Translations under genes and position numbers: made by a program
Part shown: positions 14,937-22,800 of the stretch, one piece after another
Numbering within the stretch: the first letter of the stretch is position 1
Layout: each line of letters opens with the position of its first letter
Assembly (NCBI GenBank): GCA_051657745.1
Contig: JBOFLG010000029.1
Coordinates: 1 to 32,433 of the forward strand
Reading direction: 5' to 3'
DNA from: JBOFLG01 sp051657745
GTDB taxonomy: Bacteria; Actinomycetota; Actinomycetes; Actinomycetales; Dermatophilaceae
Length of the DNA: 32,433 nt
The notes under the pieces: generated by a model
Told to the model about the DNA's origin: nothing
The model's input: only the letters and a program-made list of their open reading frames with translations
Databases searched by the model: none

Positions 14937-15638
14937 ATGACCAGCGTGTGGGAAGACCTGCGAGAGCGGCCGTCTCGGTCGGCACGGTGGCGGGCGATGG
15001 TGCGGCGTCAGCCGTCGGCCGTCCTGCTGTTCGTGCAGATCGTGCTGATTCTCGCGTTGCCGTTCCTCGAGGGCGCCCGGTGGGGCCGGGCCGTCATCAT
15101 CCTGCTCAGCGTCGCCGCAGTGGTCACCGCGGTGTTCACCGTGCGCAGTTCGCCGGCGCTCACCTGGCTGTCGATCCTGCTCGCCGCGCCTGCGGCGATG
15201 TTCGAGCTGTGGAGCTTCTTCACCGACAACACCACCGTGCTCGTGGGTGCCCACATCGCCCTGGCGGTCTTCTACCTCTACACCGCCTACGCGCTGATCG
15301 CCTACATGTTCAACGACTATTGGGTCACCGCCGACGAACTGTTCGCGGTGGCCGCGTGCTTCACCGTGCTGGTTTTTGCGTTCGCCTACCTGTTCCTCGC
15401 CGTCCAAGAGGTGTGGCCGGCGTCCTTCACGTCGTTCGCGGGCCCGGGCGAGCGCACCCTGTCCGAGTTGCTCTATTTCTCGGGAGCGAACCTGACCAGT
15501 GTCGGGCTGTCTGACGTCACCGCGATCCGTCCGCACGCACGATCAGTCACCACGGTGGAGCAGCTCGGCGGGGTCATGTATGTCGCGATGGTGATTTCGC
15601 GCCTGGTTGCGCTCACCGTCATCCGCGCCCGGCAGTGA
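14937..15638 (+). CDS. Ion-channel-like membrane protein with degenerate pore motif
   Basis: A 233-residue membrane protein with helices at about 27-46, 49-69, 76-95, 101-125 and 134-157, a re-entrant pore-like segment 174-195, and a last helix at 210-229. The pore helix plus final helix resemble the two-helix pore domain of potassium channels (YFSGANLTSVGLSD aligned with the usual Y....T.TTVGYGD). The filter, however, reads TSVGLSD at 187-193, lacking the GYG triad, so potassium selectivity is doubtful. There is no cytoplasmic RCK or cyclic-nucleotide domain. It has its own leaderless promoter despite being in the same frame as ftsK. It could be a non-selective channel, a sensor, or a channel fold without transport. 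Confidence 0.7.
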   Translation: MTSVWEDLRERPSRSARWRAMVRRQPSAVLLFVQIVLILALPFLEGARWGRAVIILLSVAAVVTAVFTVRSSPALTWLSILLAAPAAMFELWSFFTDNTTVLVGAHIALAVFYLYTAYALIAYMFNDYWVTADELFAVAACFTVLVFAFAYLFLAVQEVWPASFTSFAGPGERTLSELLYFSGANLTSVGLSDVTAIRPHARSVTTVEQLGGVMYVAMVISRLVALTVIRARQ

Positions 15639-15713
15639 GTTCGCGGATGCCGCCTGCGCGGCGCTGCGGTCGAGCCGCGCTGAGCAGGACGAGAGCAGAA
15701 CCCGGTGCCCAAC

Positions 15714-15719
15714 TAGAGT
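15714..15719 (+). promoter_or_regulatory. Predicted -10 element of rimO-pgsA-cinA-clgR
   Basis: TAGAGT ends 8 nt before the ATG at 15727. It supports this start over upstream in-frame codons and predicts a leaderless or one-nucleotide-leader mRNA. Confidence 0.5.
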
Positions 15720-15726
15720 TGACGGT

Positions 15727-17154
15727 ATGACCTCGACCAGCCGTGGCCGTGTCGCCCTCGTGACCCTCGGGTGCACACGCAACGAGGTCGACTCCGAGGA
15801 ACTCGCGGGCCGGCTCGCCGCCGACGGGTGGGCACTCGTGGGGGATGCCGCGGACGCCGACGTTGCGCTCGTCAACACCTGCGGCTTCGTGGAGCAGGCG
15901 AAGAAGGACTCCGTCGATGCCCTGCTCGAGGCCGCCGACCTCAAGGGCACGGCACGCACCCGCGCGGTGGTGGCGGTCGGCTGCCTCGCCGAACGCTACG
16001 GTCAGACCCTCGCCAGTGAGTTGCCCGAGGCCGACGCGGTGCTCGGCTTCGACTCGTACGCCGACCTGTCCGGCCATCTGGGCGACATCCTCGCGGGCGC
16101 CCGTCCGGCATCCCACGTCCCGACGGACCGTCGCCGCCTGCTGCCGCTCACCCCCGTCGACCGCTCGGATGCCGCCGCGTCGGTCGCGCTGCCTGGTCAC
16201 GGCGACAGCGCGGGTGCGCCGGTCCGGGCCCGGCTCGACGGCCGCCCCTGGGCGCCGCTGAAGATCGCCAGCGGCTGCGACCGGCGGTGCGCGTTCTGCG
16301 CCATCCCCTCGTTCCGTGGGTCGTTCGTGTCCCGCCGCCCGACCGACGTGCTCGCCGAGGCGCGGTGGCTTGCGGCCAGCGGGGTGCGCGAGTTGGTGCT
16401 GGTGAGTGAGAACTCCACGTCCTACGGCAAGGACCTCGGCGACATCCGGCTGCTGGAGGCGCTGCTCCCCGAGCTGGCCGCGGTCGACGGCGTTGAGCGG
16501 GTCCGGGTCTGCTATCTCCAGCCGGCCGAGGTGCGCCCCGGGCTGCTCGAGACGATGGCCGACACCCCTGGGGTCTCGCCGTGGTACGACCTGTCCTTCC
16601 AGCACGCCTCGCCCACCGTGCTCCGGCGAATGCGTCGGTTCGGAGACACCGAGGCCTTCCTCGGCCTGATCGACCGGGTGCGGCAGCGTGAGCCGCGCGC
16701 CGGCATCCGCAGCAACGTCATCGTCGGTTTCCCGGGGGAGACCGACGATGACGTTGCCGAACTCGAACGGTTCCTGGTCGCGGCTCGGCTCGACGCGACC
16801 GGGGTGTTCGGGTACTCCGACGAGGACGGCACCGAGGCCGAGGGGTTGAGCGGTCACCTACCCGAGCACGTGATCGCTGAGCGGGTCGAGCGGGTGACCG
16901 CACTCGTCGAGGAGTTGACCGCGCAGCGAGCGCAGGGCCGGGTGGGGGAACCGGCGGTGGTGCTCATCGAGGAGCATGACGAGGACGACCCCGCGGTCGC
17001 GGTGGGGCGGTCCGACCATCAGGGCCCGGATGTCGATGGGGTGTGCCTGGTGGGCGGGCCGGCCGGTGGGCCGCCGCCGGCGGTCGGGTCATTCGTCACC
17101 GGCGTCGTCGTCGACACCGCCGGGGTTGACCTCGTCGTCGAGGCGGGCCAGTGA
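15727..17154 (+). CDS. rimO: Ribosomal protein uS12 methylthiotransferase RimO
   Basis: A 475-residue radical-SAM enzyme that adds a methylthio group to an Asp of ribosomal protein S12. The N-terminal domain carries the three cysteines of the auxiliary iron-sulfur cluster at 16 (LGCTRNEVDSE), 52 (NTCGF) and 86 (VGCLAER). The radical-SAM motif C...C..C is Cys184, Cys188 and Cys191 (SGCDRRCAFC). The RSNVIVGFPGETDDD block and a C-terminal TRAM-like domain follow. LGCTRNEVDSE distinguishes it from MiaB. A variable loop at about 140-170 is slightly longer than in Escherichia coli RimO (441 residues). Its stop overlaps the pgsA GTG, opening a four-gene overlapping operon. Confidence 0.95.
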   Translation: MTSTSRGRVALVTLGCTRNEVDSEELAGRLAADGWALVGDAADADVALVNTCGFVEQAKKDSVDALLEAADLKGTARTRAVVAVGCLAERYGQTLASELPEADAVLGFDSYADLSGHLGDILAGARPASHVPTDRRRLLPLTPVDRSDAAASVALPGHGDSAGAPVRARLDGRPWAPLKIASGCDRRCAFCAIPSFRGSFVSRRPTDVLAEARWLAASGVRELVLVSENSTSYGKDLGDIRLLEALLPELAAVDGVERVRVCYLQPAEVRPGLLETMADTPGVSPWYDLSFQHASPTVLRRMRRFGDTEAFLGLIDRVRQREPRAGIRSNVIVGFPGETDDDVAELERFLVAARLDATGVFGYSDEDGTEAEGLSGHLPEHVIAERVERVTALVEELTAQRAQGRVGEPAVVLIEEHDEDDPAVAVGRSDHQGPDVDGVCLVGGPAGGPPPAVGSFVTGVVVDTAGVDLVVEAGQ

Positions 17155-17900
17155 GCGACGCCGACCCTCCACACCGGGCGGGACCGGCTGGAGCCCTCGC
17201 CGAGGACGGCGTCGCCGACCCGCGCCGGGTCGGGATCGACCCAGCCAGTTCGCCAGTCCCGACGGCTACGCCCAGTGTGTGGAACGTCGCCAACTACCTC
17301 ACAGTGCTTCGGATGCTGCTGGTGCCGGTCTTCGGGTGGCTGTTACTCGCCGAGGACGGTGGTGATCCGGTGTATCGGTGGGCCGCCTTCGCGGTGTTCG
17401 CGGTGGCCATGGTCACCGACCGCGTCGACGGCGACCTCGCACGCCGCCGCGGACTGGTCACCGACTTCGGCACGGTGGCCGACCCGATCGCCGATAAAGC
17501 GCTGGTCACCATGGCACTGGTCGGTCTCTCCACCCTCGGTGCGCTCTGGTGGTGGGTGACCGCCGTGGTGCTCGTGCGGGAGTGGGGGGTCACTGGCGTT
17601 CGGTTCTGGGTGATTCGCCACGGAGTTATTCCGGCCGGCCGCGGCGGCAAGGTCAAGACGCTGCTTCAAGCACTGGGTATCGGCGTCGTGCTCTGGCCGC
17701 GCTGGGTGCTGCCTGCGCCCGGGGTCTGGGATGCCGTGGCGTGGGCCTGCCTTGGCGCGGCGGTGGTGGTGACCGTGGTGACCGGGGTCGACTACGTCGT
17801 TCAGGCGCTGCGGCTGCGTCGTACCAGCGAACGAGCCGAGCGTAAGCGGGCCGCCCGGGCCGCCCGCTCGGTCGGTGCCCGGCATCCGGGGGATCGGTGA
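17151..17900 (+). CDS. pgsA: CDP-diacylglycerol-glycerol-3-phosphate 3-phosphatidyltransferase
   Basis: A 249-residue membrane enzyme of the CDP-alcohol phosphatidyltransferase family, making phosphatidylglycerophosphate, the precursor of phosphatidylglycerol and cardiolipin. The full catalytic signature is present: Asp90, Asp93-Gly94, Ala97-Arg98, Gly107, Asp111 and Asp115. Hydrophobic helices start with NYLTVLRMLLVPVFG (48-62). A hydrophilic N-terminal extension of about 42 residues and an Arg/Ala-rich C-terminus are longer than in many homologues. The GTG start overlaps rimO and the stop overlaps cinA, both by GTGA. The pgsA name rests partly on its conserved place beside cinA and clgR; another phosphatidyltransferase of this family is a minor alternative. 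Confidence 0.88.
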   Translation: MSDADPPHRAGPAGALAEDGVADPRRVGIDPASSPVPTATPSVWNVANYLTVLRMLLVPVFGWLLLAEDGGDPVYRWAAFAVFAVAMVTDRVDGDLARRRGLVTDFGTVADPIADKALVTMALVGLSTLGALWWWVTAVVLVREWGVTGVRFWVIRHGVIPAGRGGKVKTLLQALGIGVVLWPRWVLPAPGVWDAVAWACLGAAVVVTVVTGVDYVVQALRLRRTSERAERKRAARAARSVGARHPGDR

Positions 17901-18439
17901 CCCCGCACCACGTCGTGGCGGAACTGCGTCGGGCCGAACTGAGCATTGCCACCGCGGAATCGCTCACCGGCGGCCTGGTGTGCGCCGCGCTCACCGAGGT
18001 GCCGGGTGCGTCATCCGTGGTCCGCGGTGGCGTGGTCGCCTACCTGACCGAGGTGAAGTCAGCGCTGCTCGGGGTCGATGCTGGCCTCCTCTCGCGCGCG
18101 GGCGCGGTCAGTGCTGAGGTCGCCGCGGCAATGGCCAACGGAGTTCGGGCCGTGGTCGGTGCCGACGTTGGGGTGTCCACCACCGGGGTGGCCGGCCCCG
18201 GCCCGGACGACGGGCACGAGGCCGGCACGGTGATGATCGCCGTGGCTGGGCCGTGGGGAGTGTGCACGGAGCAGTACGCGTTTGCCGGCCGTCGACACGA
18301 GGTCCGCCGTGCGAGCGTGGCTGCGGCCCTGGACTTGACCGGCCGAGAGGTGCACAAGCACTGCCATGCCTGGGAATCCGCGGGGTACGGTGGTGCCGAC
18401 AACAACCGGCCCGACGCGCCACGAGAGGAGACGCCGTGA
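17897..18439 (+). CDS. cinA: CinA C-terminal-domain amidohydrolase (nicotinamide-nucleotide amidase)
   Basis: A 180-residue protein corresponding only to the C-terminal domain of CinA, which in characterised members deamidates nicotinamide mononucleotide in NAD recycling. Visible blocks are IATAESLTGGLVCAALTEVP (residues 17-36), a GGVVAYLTEVKSALLGV segment (44-60) and STTGVAGPGPDDG (94-106). The N-terminal molybdopterin-binding-like domain of full-length CinA is absent, as in PncC-type proteins. A hydrophilic tail of about 25 residues follows the domain. It overlaps pgsA before it and clgR after it by GTGA, so it is translationally coupled within the rimO operon. Confidence 0.9.
   Translation: MTPHHVVAELRRAELSIATAESLTGGLVCAALTEVPGASSVVRGGVVAYLTEVKSALLGVDAGLLSRAGAVSAEVAAAMANGVRAVVGADVGVSTTGVAGPGPDDGHEAGTVMIAVAGPWGVCTEQYAFAGRRHEVRRASVAAALDLTGREVHKHCHAWESAGYGGADNNRPDAPREETP
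18423..18430 (+). promoter_or_regulatory. Shine-Dalgarno of clgR
   Basis: GAGAGGAG lies 5 nt before the GTG at 18436, inside the end of cinA. It supports the GTG start despite the overlap. Confidence 0.6.
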
Positions 18440-18741
18440 TTCTGCTCCGCAACGAGCTGGGTGAAGTCCTTCGGGAGACTCGCCAGCGGCAGGGTCGCAC
18501 CCTGCGCGACGTCGCCGCCAGCGCGTCGGTGTCACTCGGCTACCTCAGCGAACTCGAGCGAGGCACGAAAGAGGCGTCGTCGGAGTTGTTGTACGCCGTG
18601 TGTGACGGCCTTGGGCTCAGCCTGTCGGAGGTGCTCGGCCTGGTGCGCCAACGGGTGGAGCGGGTCGAGACACTCACCGCTCCGGTCGCGCTCCCGATGG
18701 CCGCCCCGGCCGCCGGCGCCGTCTCGGCATCCGCTGCCTGA
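18436..18741 (+). CDS. clgR: XRE-family transcriptional regulator, ClgR type
   Basis: A 101-residue regulator with a Cro/C1-type helix-turn-helix at residues about 6-65. The N-terminus (MILLRNELGEVLRETRQRQG) and the recognition region (SVSLGYLSELERGTKEASSE) match ClgR, the actinobacterial activator of clp protease and stress genes. The tail is short and Ala/Pro-rich. The final Ala-Ala dipeptide could act as a ClpP-recognised C-terminal degron, as reported for ClgR in other actinobacteria. It is the last gene of the rimO operon and is set by a good ribosome binding site. A long inverted repeat follows. The usual recA-recX neighbours are not in this window. Confidence 0.9.
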   Translation: MILLRNELGEVLRETRQRQGRTLRDVAASASVSLGYLSELERGTKEASSELLYAVCDGLGLSLSEVLGLVRQRVERVETLTAPVALPMAAPAAGAVSASAA

Positions 18742-18755
18742 GCCGCGCCCCGGCC

Positions 18756-18846
18756 CGGCTTTTCCGCCCCATCCGGGAATCCGGTGGTTCGCACGGGAAG
18801 TCAACCCTTGTGAACCGCACCCTTCGCGGATGGGGCGGAAAAGCCG
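18756..18846. repeat. 91-nt inverted repeat between convergent clgR and nei2
   Basis: CGGCTTTTCCGCCCCATCCG at 18756-18775 is the exact inverted match of 18827-18846 (20 bp). The 51-nt interior contains a second, shorter arm pair (GGTTC at 18786-18790 with GAACC at 18812-18816). The T4 and A4 runs are inside the stem, not after it. It could act as a bidirectional terminator by position, but the long interior and nested arms suggest a palindromic repetitive element. Confidence 0.85.
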
Positions 18847-18854
18847 AGCGGTCG

Positions 18855-19739
18855 CTACTGTCGGCGCGCGCTCCGGTAGGCGTTCGTCCTGCGTCCAGCG
18901 GGCCCCGACCCGAGCGGGCGTTGCGGGCGCCCGTCGTCGGTCGGTGCGAGGCCGCCTTGGCAGGTGGGGCACGAGAAGAGGGTGCGCTCGCGCGGCGGGA
19001 GCCCACTCATCGCCACGCGGACAGTGTCGCCACAGCGCCGGCACGGCCGACCGGAGCGGGCATGTACGTAGGCCTCCTCACCAGCCCGGTCGATGCCGGT
19101 GCTGCTCTGCCAGCCGGTGCGTACCGAGCGCGTCATCAGGCGCTGGCACCGGCGCAGGATCGCCCTGAGATGGTCCGGCCCGACGTCAGGCACTGGTGTC
19201 CACGGGAGGAGACGCTCGAGGAAGAGCACCTCGCTGGCCCAGAACGTGCCGATGCCGGCGAGCGCTCGCTGGTCGAGCAGCGCGTCACCGAGGAGGCCGC
19301 CACGCGCGACCAGGTTCGCGACGGCATGGTCGTCATCCCAGTCGGGGCCGAGCAGGTCAGGTCCGAGATGTCCGACGAGACGGCGTTCGTGGGTGGTGGG
19401 CACCAGGTCGAGCATGCCGAGCCGCAGGCCAGCGGCGAGCCACTCGGCGGTGGCGATACCGGCTCGCAGGTCGCGGCGTCGCCACACCTGGTCGGCCCGC
19501 GACCCGTGGTGTTCCAGGCGCCACTGGCCCTCCATCCGGAGGTGGGTATGCAAGGTCGAGCCGGTGTCGAGGCGGTGCAGTAGATGCTTGCCGCGCGCGA
19601 CCACGGTGAGCGTTCGTGAGCCGGTGAGGTCGACATCCGGCGCACTCGGCCAGCGCAACTCGGCGCGGGTGACCTCGGCGCCGCGCAGTGCGCGGTCGAG
19701 CCGGGCGGCGGTGCGGTGCACGATGTCACCCTCGGGCAC
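18855..19739 (-). CDS. nei2: DNA-formamidopyrimidine glycosylase family protein (Nei2/endonuclease VIII-like)
   Basis: A 294-residue base-excision repair glycosylase/AP lyase that removes oxidised bases. The N-terminus after the GTG reads PEGDIVHR, providing the catalytic Pro2 and Glu3; Lys51 lies in the conserved RGKHLLHRL block. The helix-two-turn-helix region (LLDQRALAGIGTFWASEVLF) is clear at about 155-175. A zinc finger follows, with CRRC and CPTC pairs near 230-265. The pattern GDIVHRTAARLDRAL fits the actinobacterial Nei2 subgroup rather than MutM, which has MPELPEV. A 30-residue basic Arg/Gly tail ends the protein. It lies downstream of lhr on the same strand with 130 nt between, containing two hairpins. 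Confidence 0.9.
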   Translation of the reverse strand: MPEGDIVHRTAARLDRALRGAEVTRAELRWPSAPDVDLTGSRTLTVVARGKHLLHRLDTGSTLHTHLRMEGQWRLEHHGSRADQVWRRRDLRAGIATAEWLAAGLRLGMLDLVPTTHERRLVGHLGPDLLGPDWDDDHAVANLVARGGLLGDALLDQRALAGIGTFWASEVLFLERLLPWTPVPDVGPDHLRAILRRCQRLMTRSVRTGWQSSTGIDRAGEEAYVHARSGRPCRRCGDTVRVAMSGLPPRERTLFSCPTCQGGLAPTDDGRPQRPLGSGPAGRRTNAYRSARRQ

Positions 19740-19768
19740 GGCGGTTTCCGTCGCGGATGCCGGTGAGG

Positions 19769-19787
19769 CCAGCGATCGACTCGCTGG
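19769..19787 (-). terminator. Small hairpin downstream of lhr
   Basis: CCAGCGA (19769-19775) pairs exactly with TCGCTGG (19781-19787) around a 5-nt loop. It is the second of two hairpins between lhr and nei2 and lies just upstream of the nei2 start, so it may instead affect nei2 expression. Confidence 0.35.
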
Positions 19788-19792
19788 CGGTT

Positions 19793-19841
19793 GGAGCGGC
19801 GGAGTCAGTCGGGGCCGGGCGACTGACCTGCTCGCCGCTCC
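19793..19841 (-). terminator. Compound hairpin after lhr
   Basis: Outer arms 19793-19801 and 19833-19841 (GGAGCGGCG/CGCCGCTCC) enclose an inner stem 19804-19811 with 19820-19827 (GTCAGTCG/CGACTGAC) and an 8-nt loop. It starts 28 nt after the lhr stop in the direction of transcription. No U-tract is present. Confidence 0.5.
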
Positions 19842-19869
19842 AGAGCGTCATCGGGCTGTGGATCACCGG

Positions 19870-22800
19870 CTACCGCCGCATCCGCAAGCCGCGCGGGGTC
19901 AGGTGGAAGCCGGCCGCCTCGAGTGCGGCGACCACCGGGTGCGCCGAGCCGAGGAGTTGCCCACCGTCGGCCTTCTCGACGGTCAGCCGGCCGAGATGAC
20001 CGGCCCGCACCGCGCCGGCGAGGGCGGTTGCCGCAGCTTCCAGCAGCACCGGCTGCTCCGCGTAGGTGAGCAGCGTCCTGCCGCCACGCTCCACGTAGAG
20101 CACGAGGTCGCCATCGACGAGCACCACCACCGCGCCCGCCTTGCGCCCGGGCTGGTGCCGCCGTCGCTGATCGCCGCCCGACCTGGTGGCCACCGTGCCA
20201 TCGGATCCCGTGCCGACCGCGCTGGGCGTCTCGGCGGCTCGGGGTGCGGGAAACCGGGGTGATGGCGCGGGTTTCGTGGGGCCGAGGGTCGTGGACGGGT
20301 CGACCGAGCGGTCCGGCCAGGGGAGGGCCGCACCGAAGGGGTTAGCCGGGTCGGATGCCGCGAGCACGACGGCCAGCGGAGTCTCGTGGCGGTCGCCCGG
20401 GCTGCCAGGCCCGGCCCTGCCGCTCGATCCGGCCCGAAGCCGGTCGACGGCTCCGGTGGTGCCGAACTGTGACGCGCCCAAGCCCTCGACGAAGTAGCCG
20501 CGGCGCACCCGCCCGGCCTCTTCGGCCCGGCCCAGCACGCGGTAGATCGCGGCGAAGCCGCCGGGTGCGTTCTCGGCGACAACGGCTCCGCGGGTGAGCA
20601 CTCCGTGCCGGTCGAGCAGCAACTCCGCGAGAGCCACTGCCCGCATGGTGGGGTCGAGCTCGACCGGCGGGAGTAGCGACCAGCGTCCGGTGACCCGGGG
20701 CGGCACGGACCGCGTCGGCATCGGCGGTCGAGCCGGCAGCCCGCCGAGCGTGCCGAGCGGGCCACGCCGCCCCGAGTAGCGAGCCCGGCGCGGTGCGGTG
20801 CTGGTGCGACGGTGCGCGGACCGGCCGCCGGCGAGCAGCGCTCGCACCGGGGCGAACGTGTCGCCGGTGACCCGGCTGGACCACACGAGGTCCCACAGCG
20901 TGGTCGCGAGTGCCTCGTCATCCGTGCTGGAGACCTGGTCGGACAGCCCGCGGAAGAAGTGCGCACCGCCGCTGGCAAGAGCATCGAGGAGCGCCACGGC
21001 CTCGGGCGGCAACGACTGCTCCGGGTCGGCTCCCGGCAGCGTGACGTGGGCGGAGTCGGCGAGGTGGAGCGACACCCAACCGTCGTCGCCCGGCAGCGCG
21101 CCGTGGCCGCACCAGACCACCTCGCCGCTGGCGAGCACCTCGTCGAGGAGCGCGGGGGAGTAGTCGGCAACTCGCGCCGGCAGGACGAGTGACTCCACGG
21201 CGCTGGCCGGCACGATCGCCCCGCTCACCTGCTCGACCACCCGGAGCAGGCCGTCGCGCCCGCGGACCCGGCCGCCGACGCCCTGCCACTCGGCGAGGAA
21301 GCAGGCCAACTCGGTCGGCGTGACCGGCTCGACCTCGGCACGAAGCGCCGCGAGCGAGCGCCGGCGCACCATCCGCAGCACCTCGGCGTCGCAGAACTCG
21401 GTGGTGCCGCCGCCGGTCGGCAACAGCTCGCCCTCGACAACCCGGCCGGTGGCAACGAGCCGGGTGAGCGCTGTGCGCACGACGGCCGGGCCCAGCCCGT
21501 AGAAGCGGGCCGCCTCGGTGACCTGGAACGGTGCATGAGTGCGGGCGTACCGGGAGATGAGGTCGCCGAGTGGGTCGGGTACCGGTTCGAGGAGGGTGTG
21601 TGGCACACCTGGCGGGAGCGAGACGCCGAGCGCGTCACGCAACCGGGCGGCGTCGTCGATGGCTGCCCACCGATCCTCGCCGGCCACCCGCACCGGGATC
21701 ACCTGGCGGGCGCGGTCGAGGCCGGCCAGCCAGGACTCGACGGTGCTGCCGGTGGTGCCCTCACGGCAGCGGGCCAGCACGGCATCCGCCGCGAGCGGGC
21801 CGAGTACCCGCAGCAGGTCGAGCACGTCGTCGGCGTCGCGCGCGGCTCGCTCGGGCGTGAGTCGTTGCAACTCGGCCTCGGTGCGGACGATCTGCTCGGC
21901 GTCCAGCAGATCGCGCAGTGCCAACCCGTCTGAGCCACCGAGCAACTCGGCGAGCAGGCTCGGGTCGAGCGCGAGGGCCGCGGCCCGCCGCTCGGCGAGC
22001 GGCGAGTCGCCTTCGTACAGGAACTGCGCGACGTACCCGAACAGGAGCGACTTGGCGAACGGCGACGGAACCCGGCTCTCGACGTCGACCACGGTGACCC
22101 GCCGCGAGCGGATGTCGCGCATCAGCTCGGCGAGCCCGGGCACGTCGAACACGTCCTGCACGCATTCGCGCACTGCTTCGAGCACGATCGGGAACTGCGG
22201 GTACTGGCTGGCGACCTCGAGCAGTTGGGAGGCGCGCAGGCGCTGCTGCCAGAGCGGCTGGCGCCGGTCGGGGCGGCGCCGCGGCAGCAGCAGCGCCCGC
22301 GCCGCGCACTCCCGGAACCGCGACGCGAAGAGCGCCGACCCGCCGATCTCGTCGGTGACCAGCCCGCTCACGTCGTCGGGCTCGAGGGTGACCAGGTCAC
22401 CCAACTCACGTTCCACTGCGTGCTCGCCCACCCCGTGGGCCTCGTCCAGTTCGATGTCGGGCAGCCGGAGCACGATGCCGTCGTCGCCGTGCATCGCCTG
22501 GACGTCGACCCCGAACCGCTCACGCAGCCGCGCGCTCACCGCGAGGGCCCATGGGGCGTGCACCTGGGCGCCGAACGGCGAGAGGATGGCGACCCGCCAG
22601 TCGCCGAGCTCGTCGCGGAACCGCTCGACGACGATCGTGCGGTCGTCGGGCACGTGTCCGGTGGCCTCGCGCTGCTCGCGCAGGTAGGTGAGCAGGTTGT
22701 CGGCGGCCCACTCGTCGAGGCCGGCCGCGCGCACCCGGGCGTGGGCGGCATCCGCCGGCAGGCCCTCGACCTCGCGGATGAAGGCGCCGACGGCTCGGCC

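Noticed and set aside
12057..15638. A single fused ftsK-channel gene
   Set aside because: A TGA ends ftsK at 14805-14807 and the channel has its own promoter-like hexamer; fusion would need readthrough, which is kept only as a finding.
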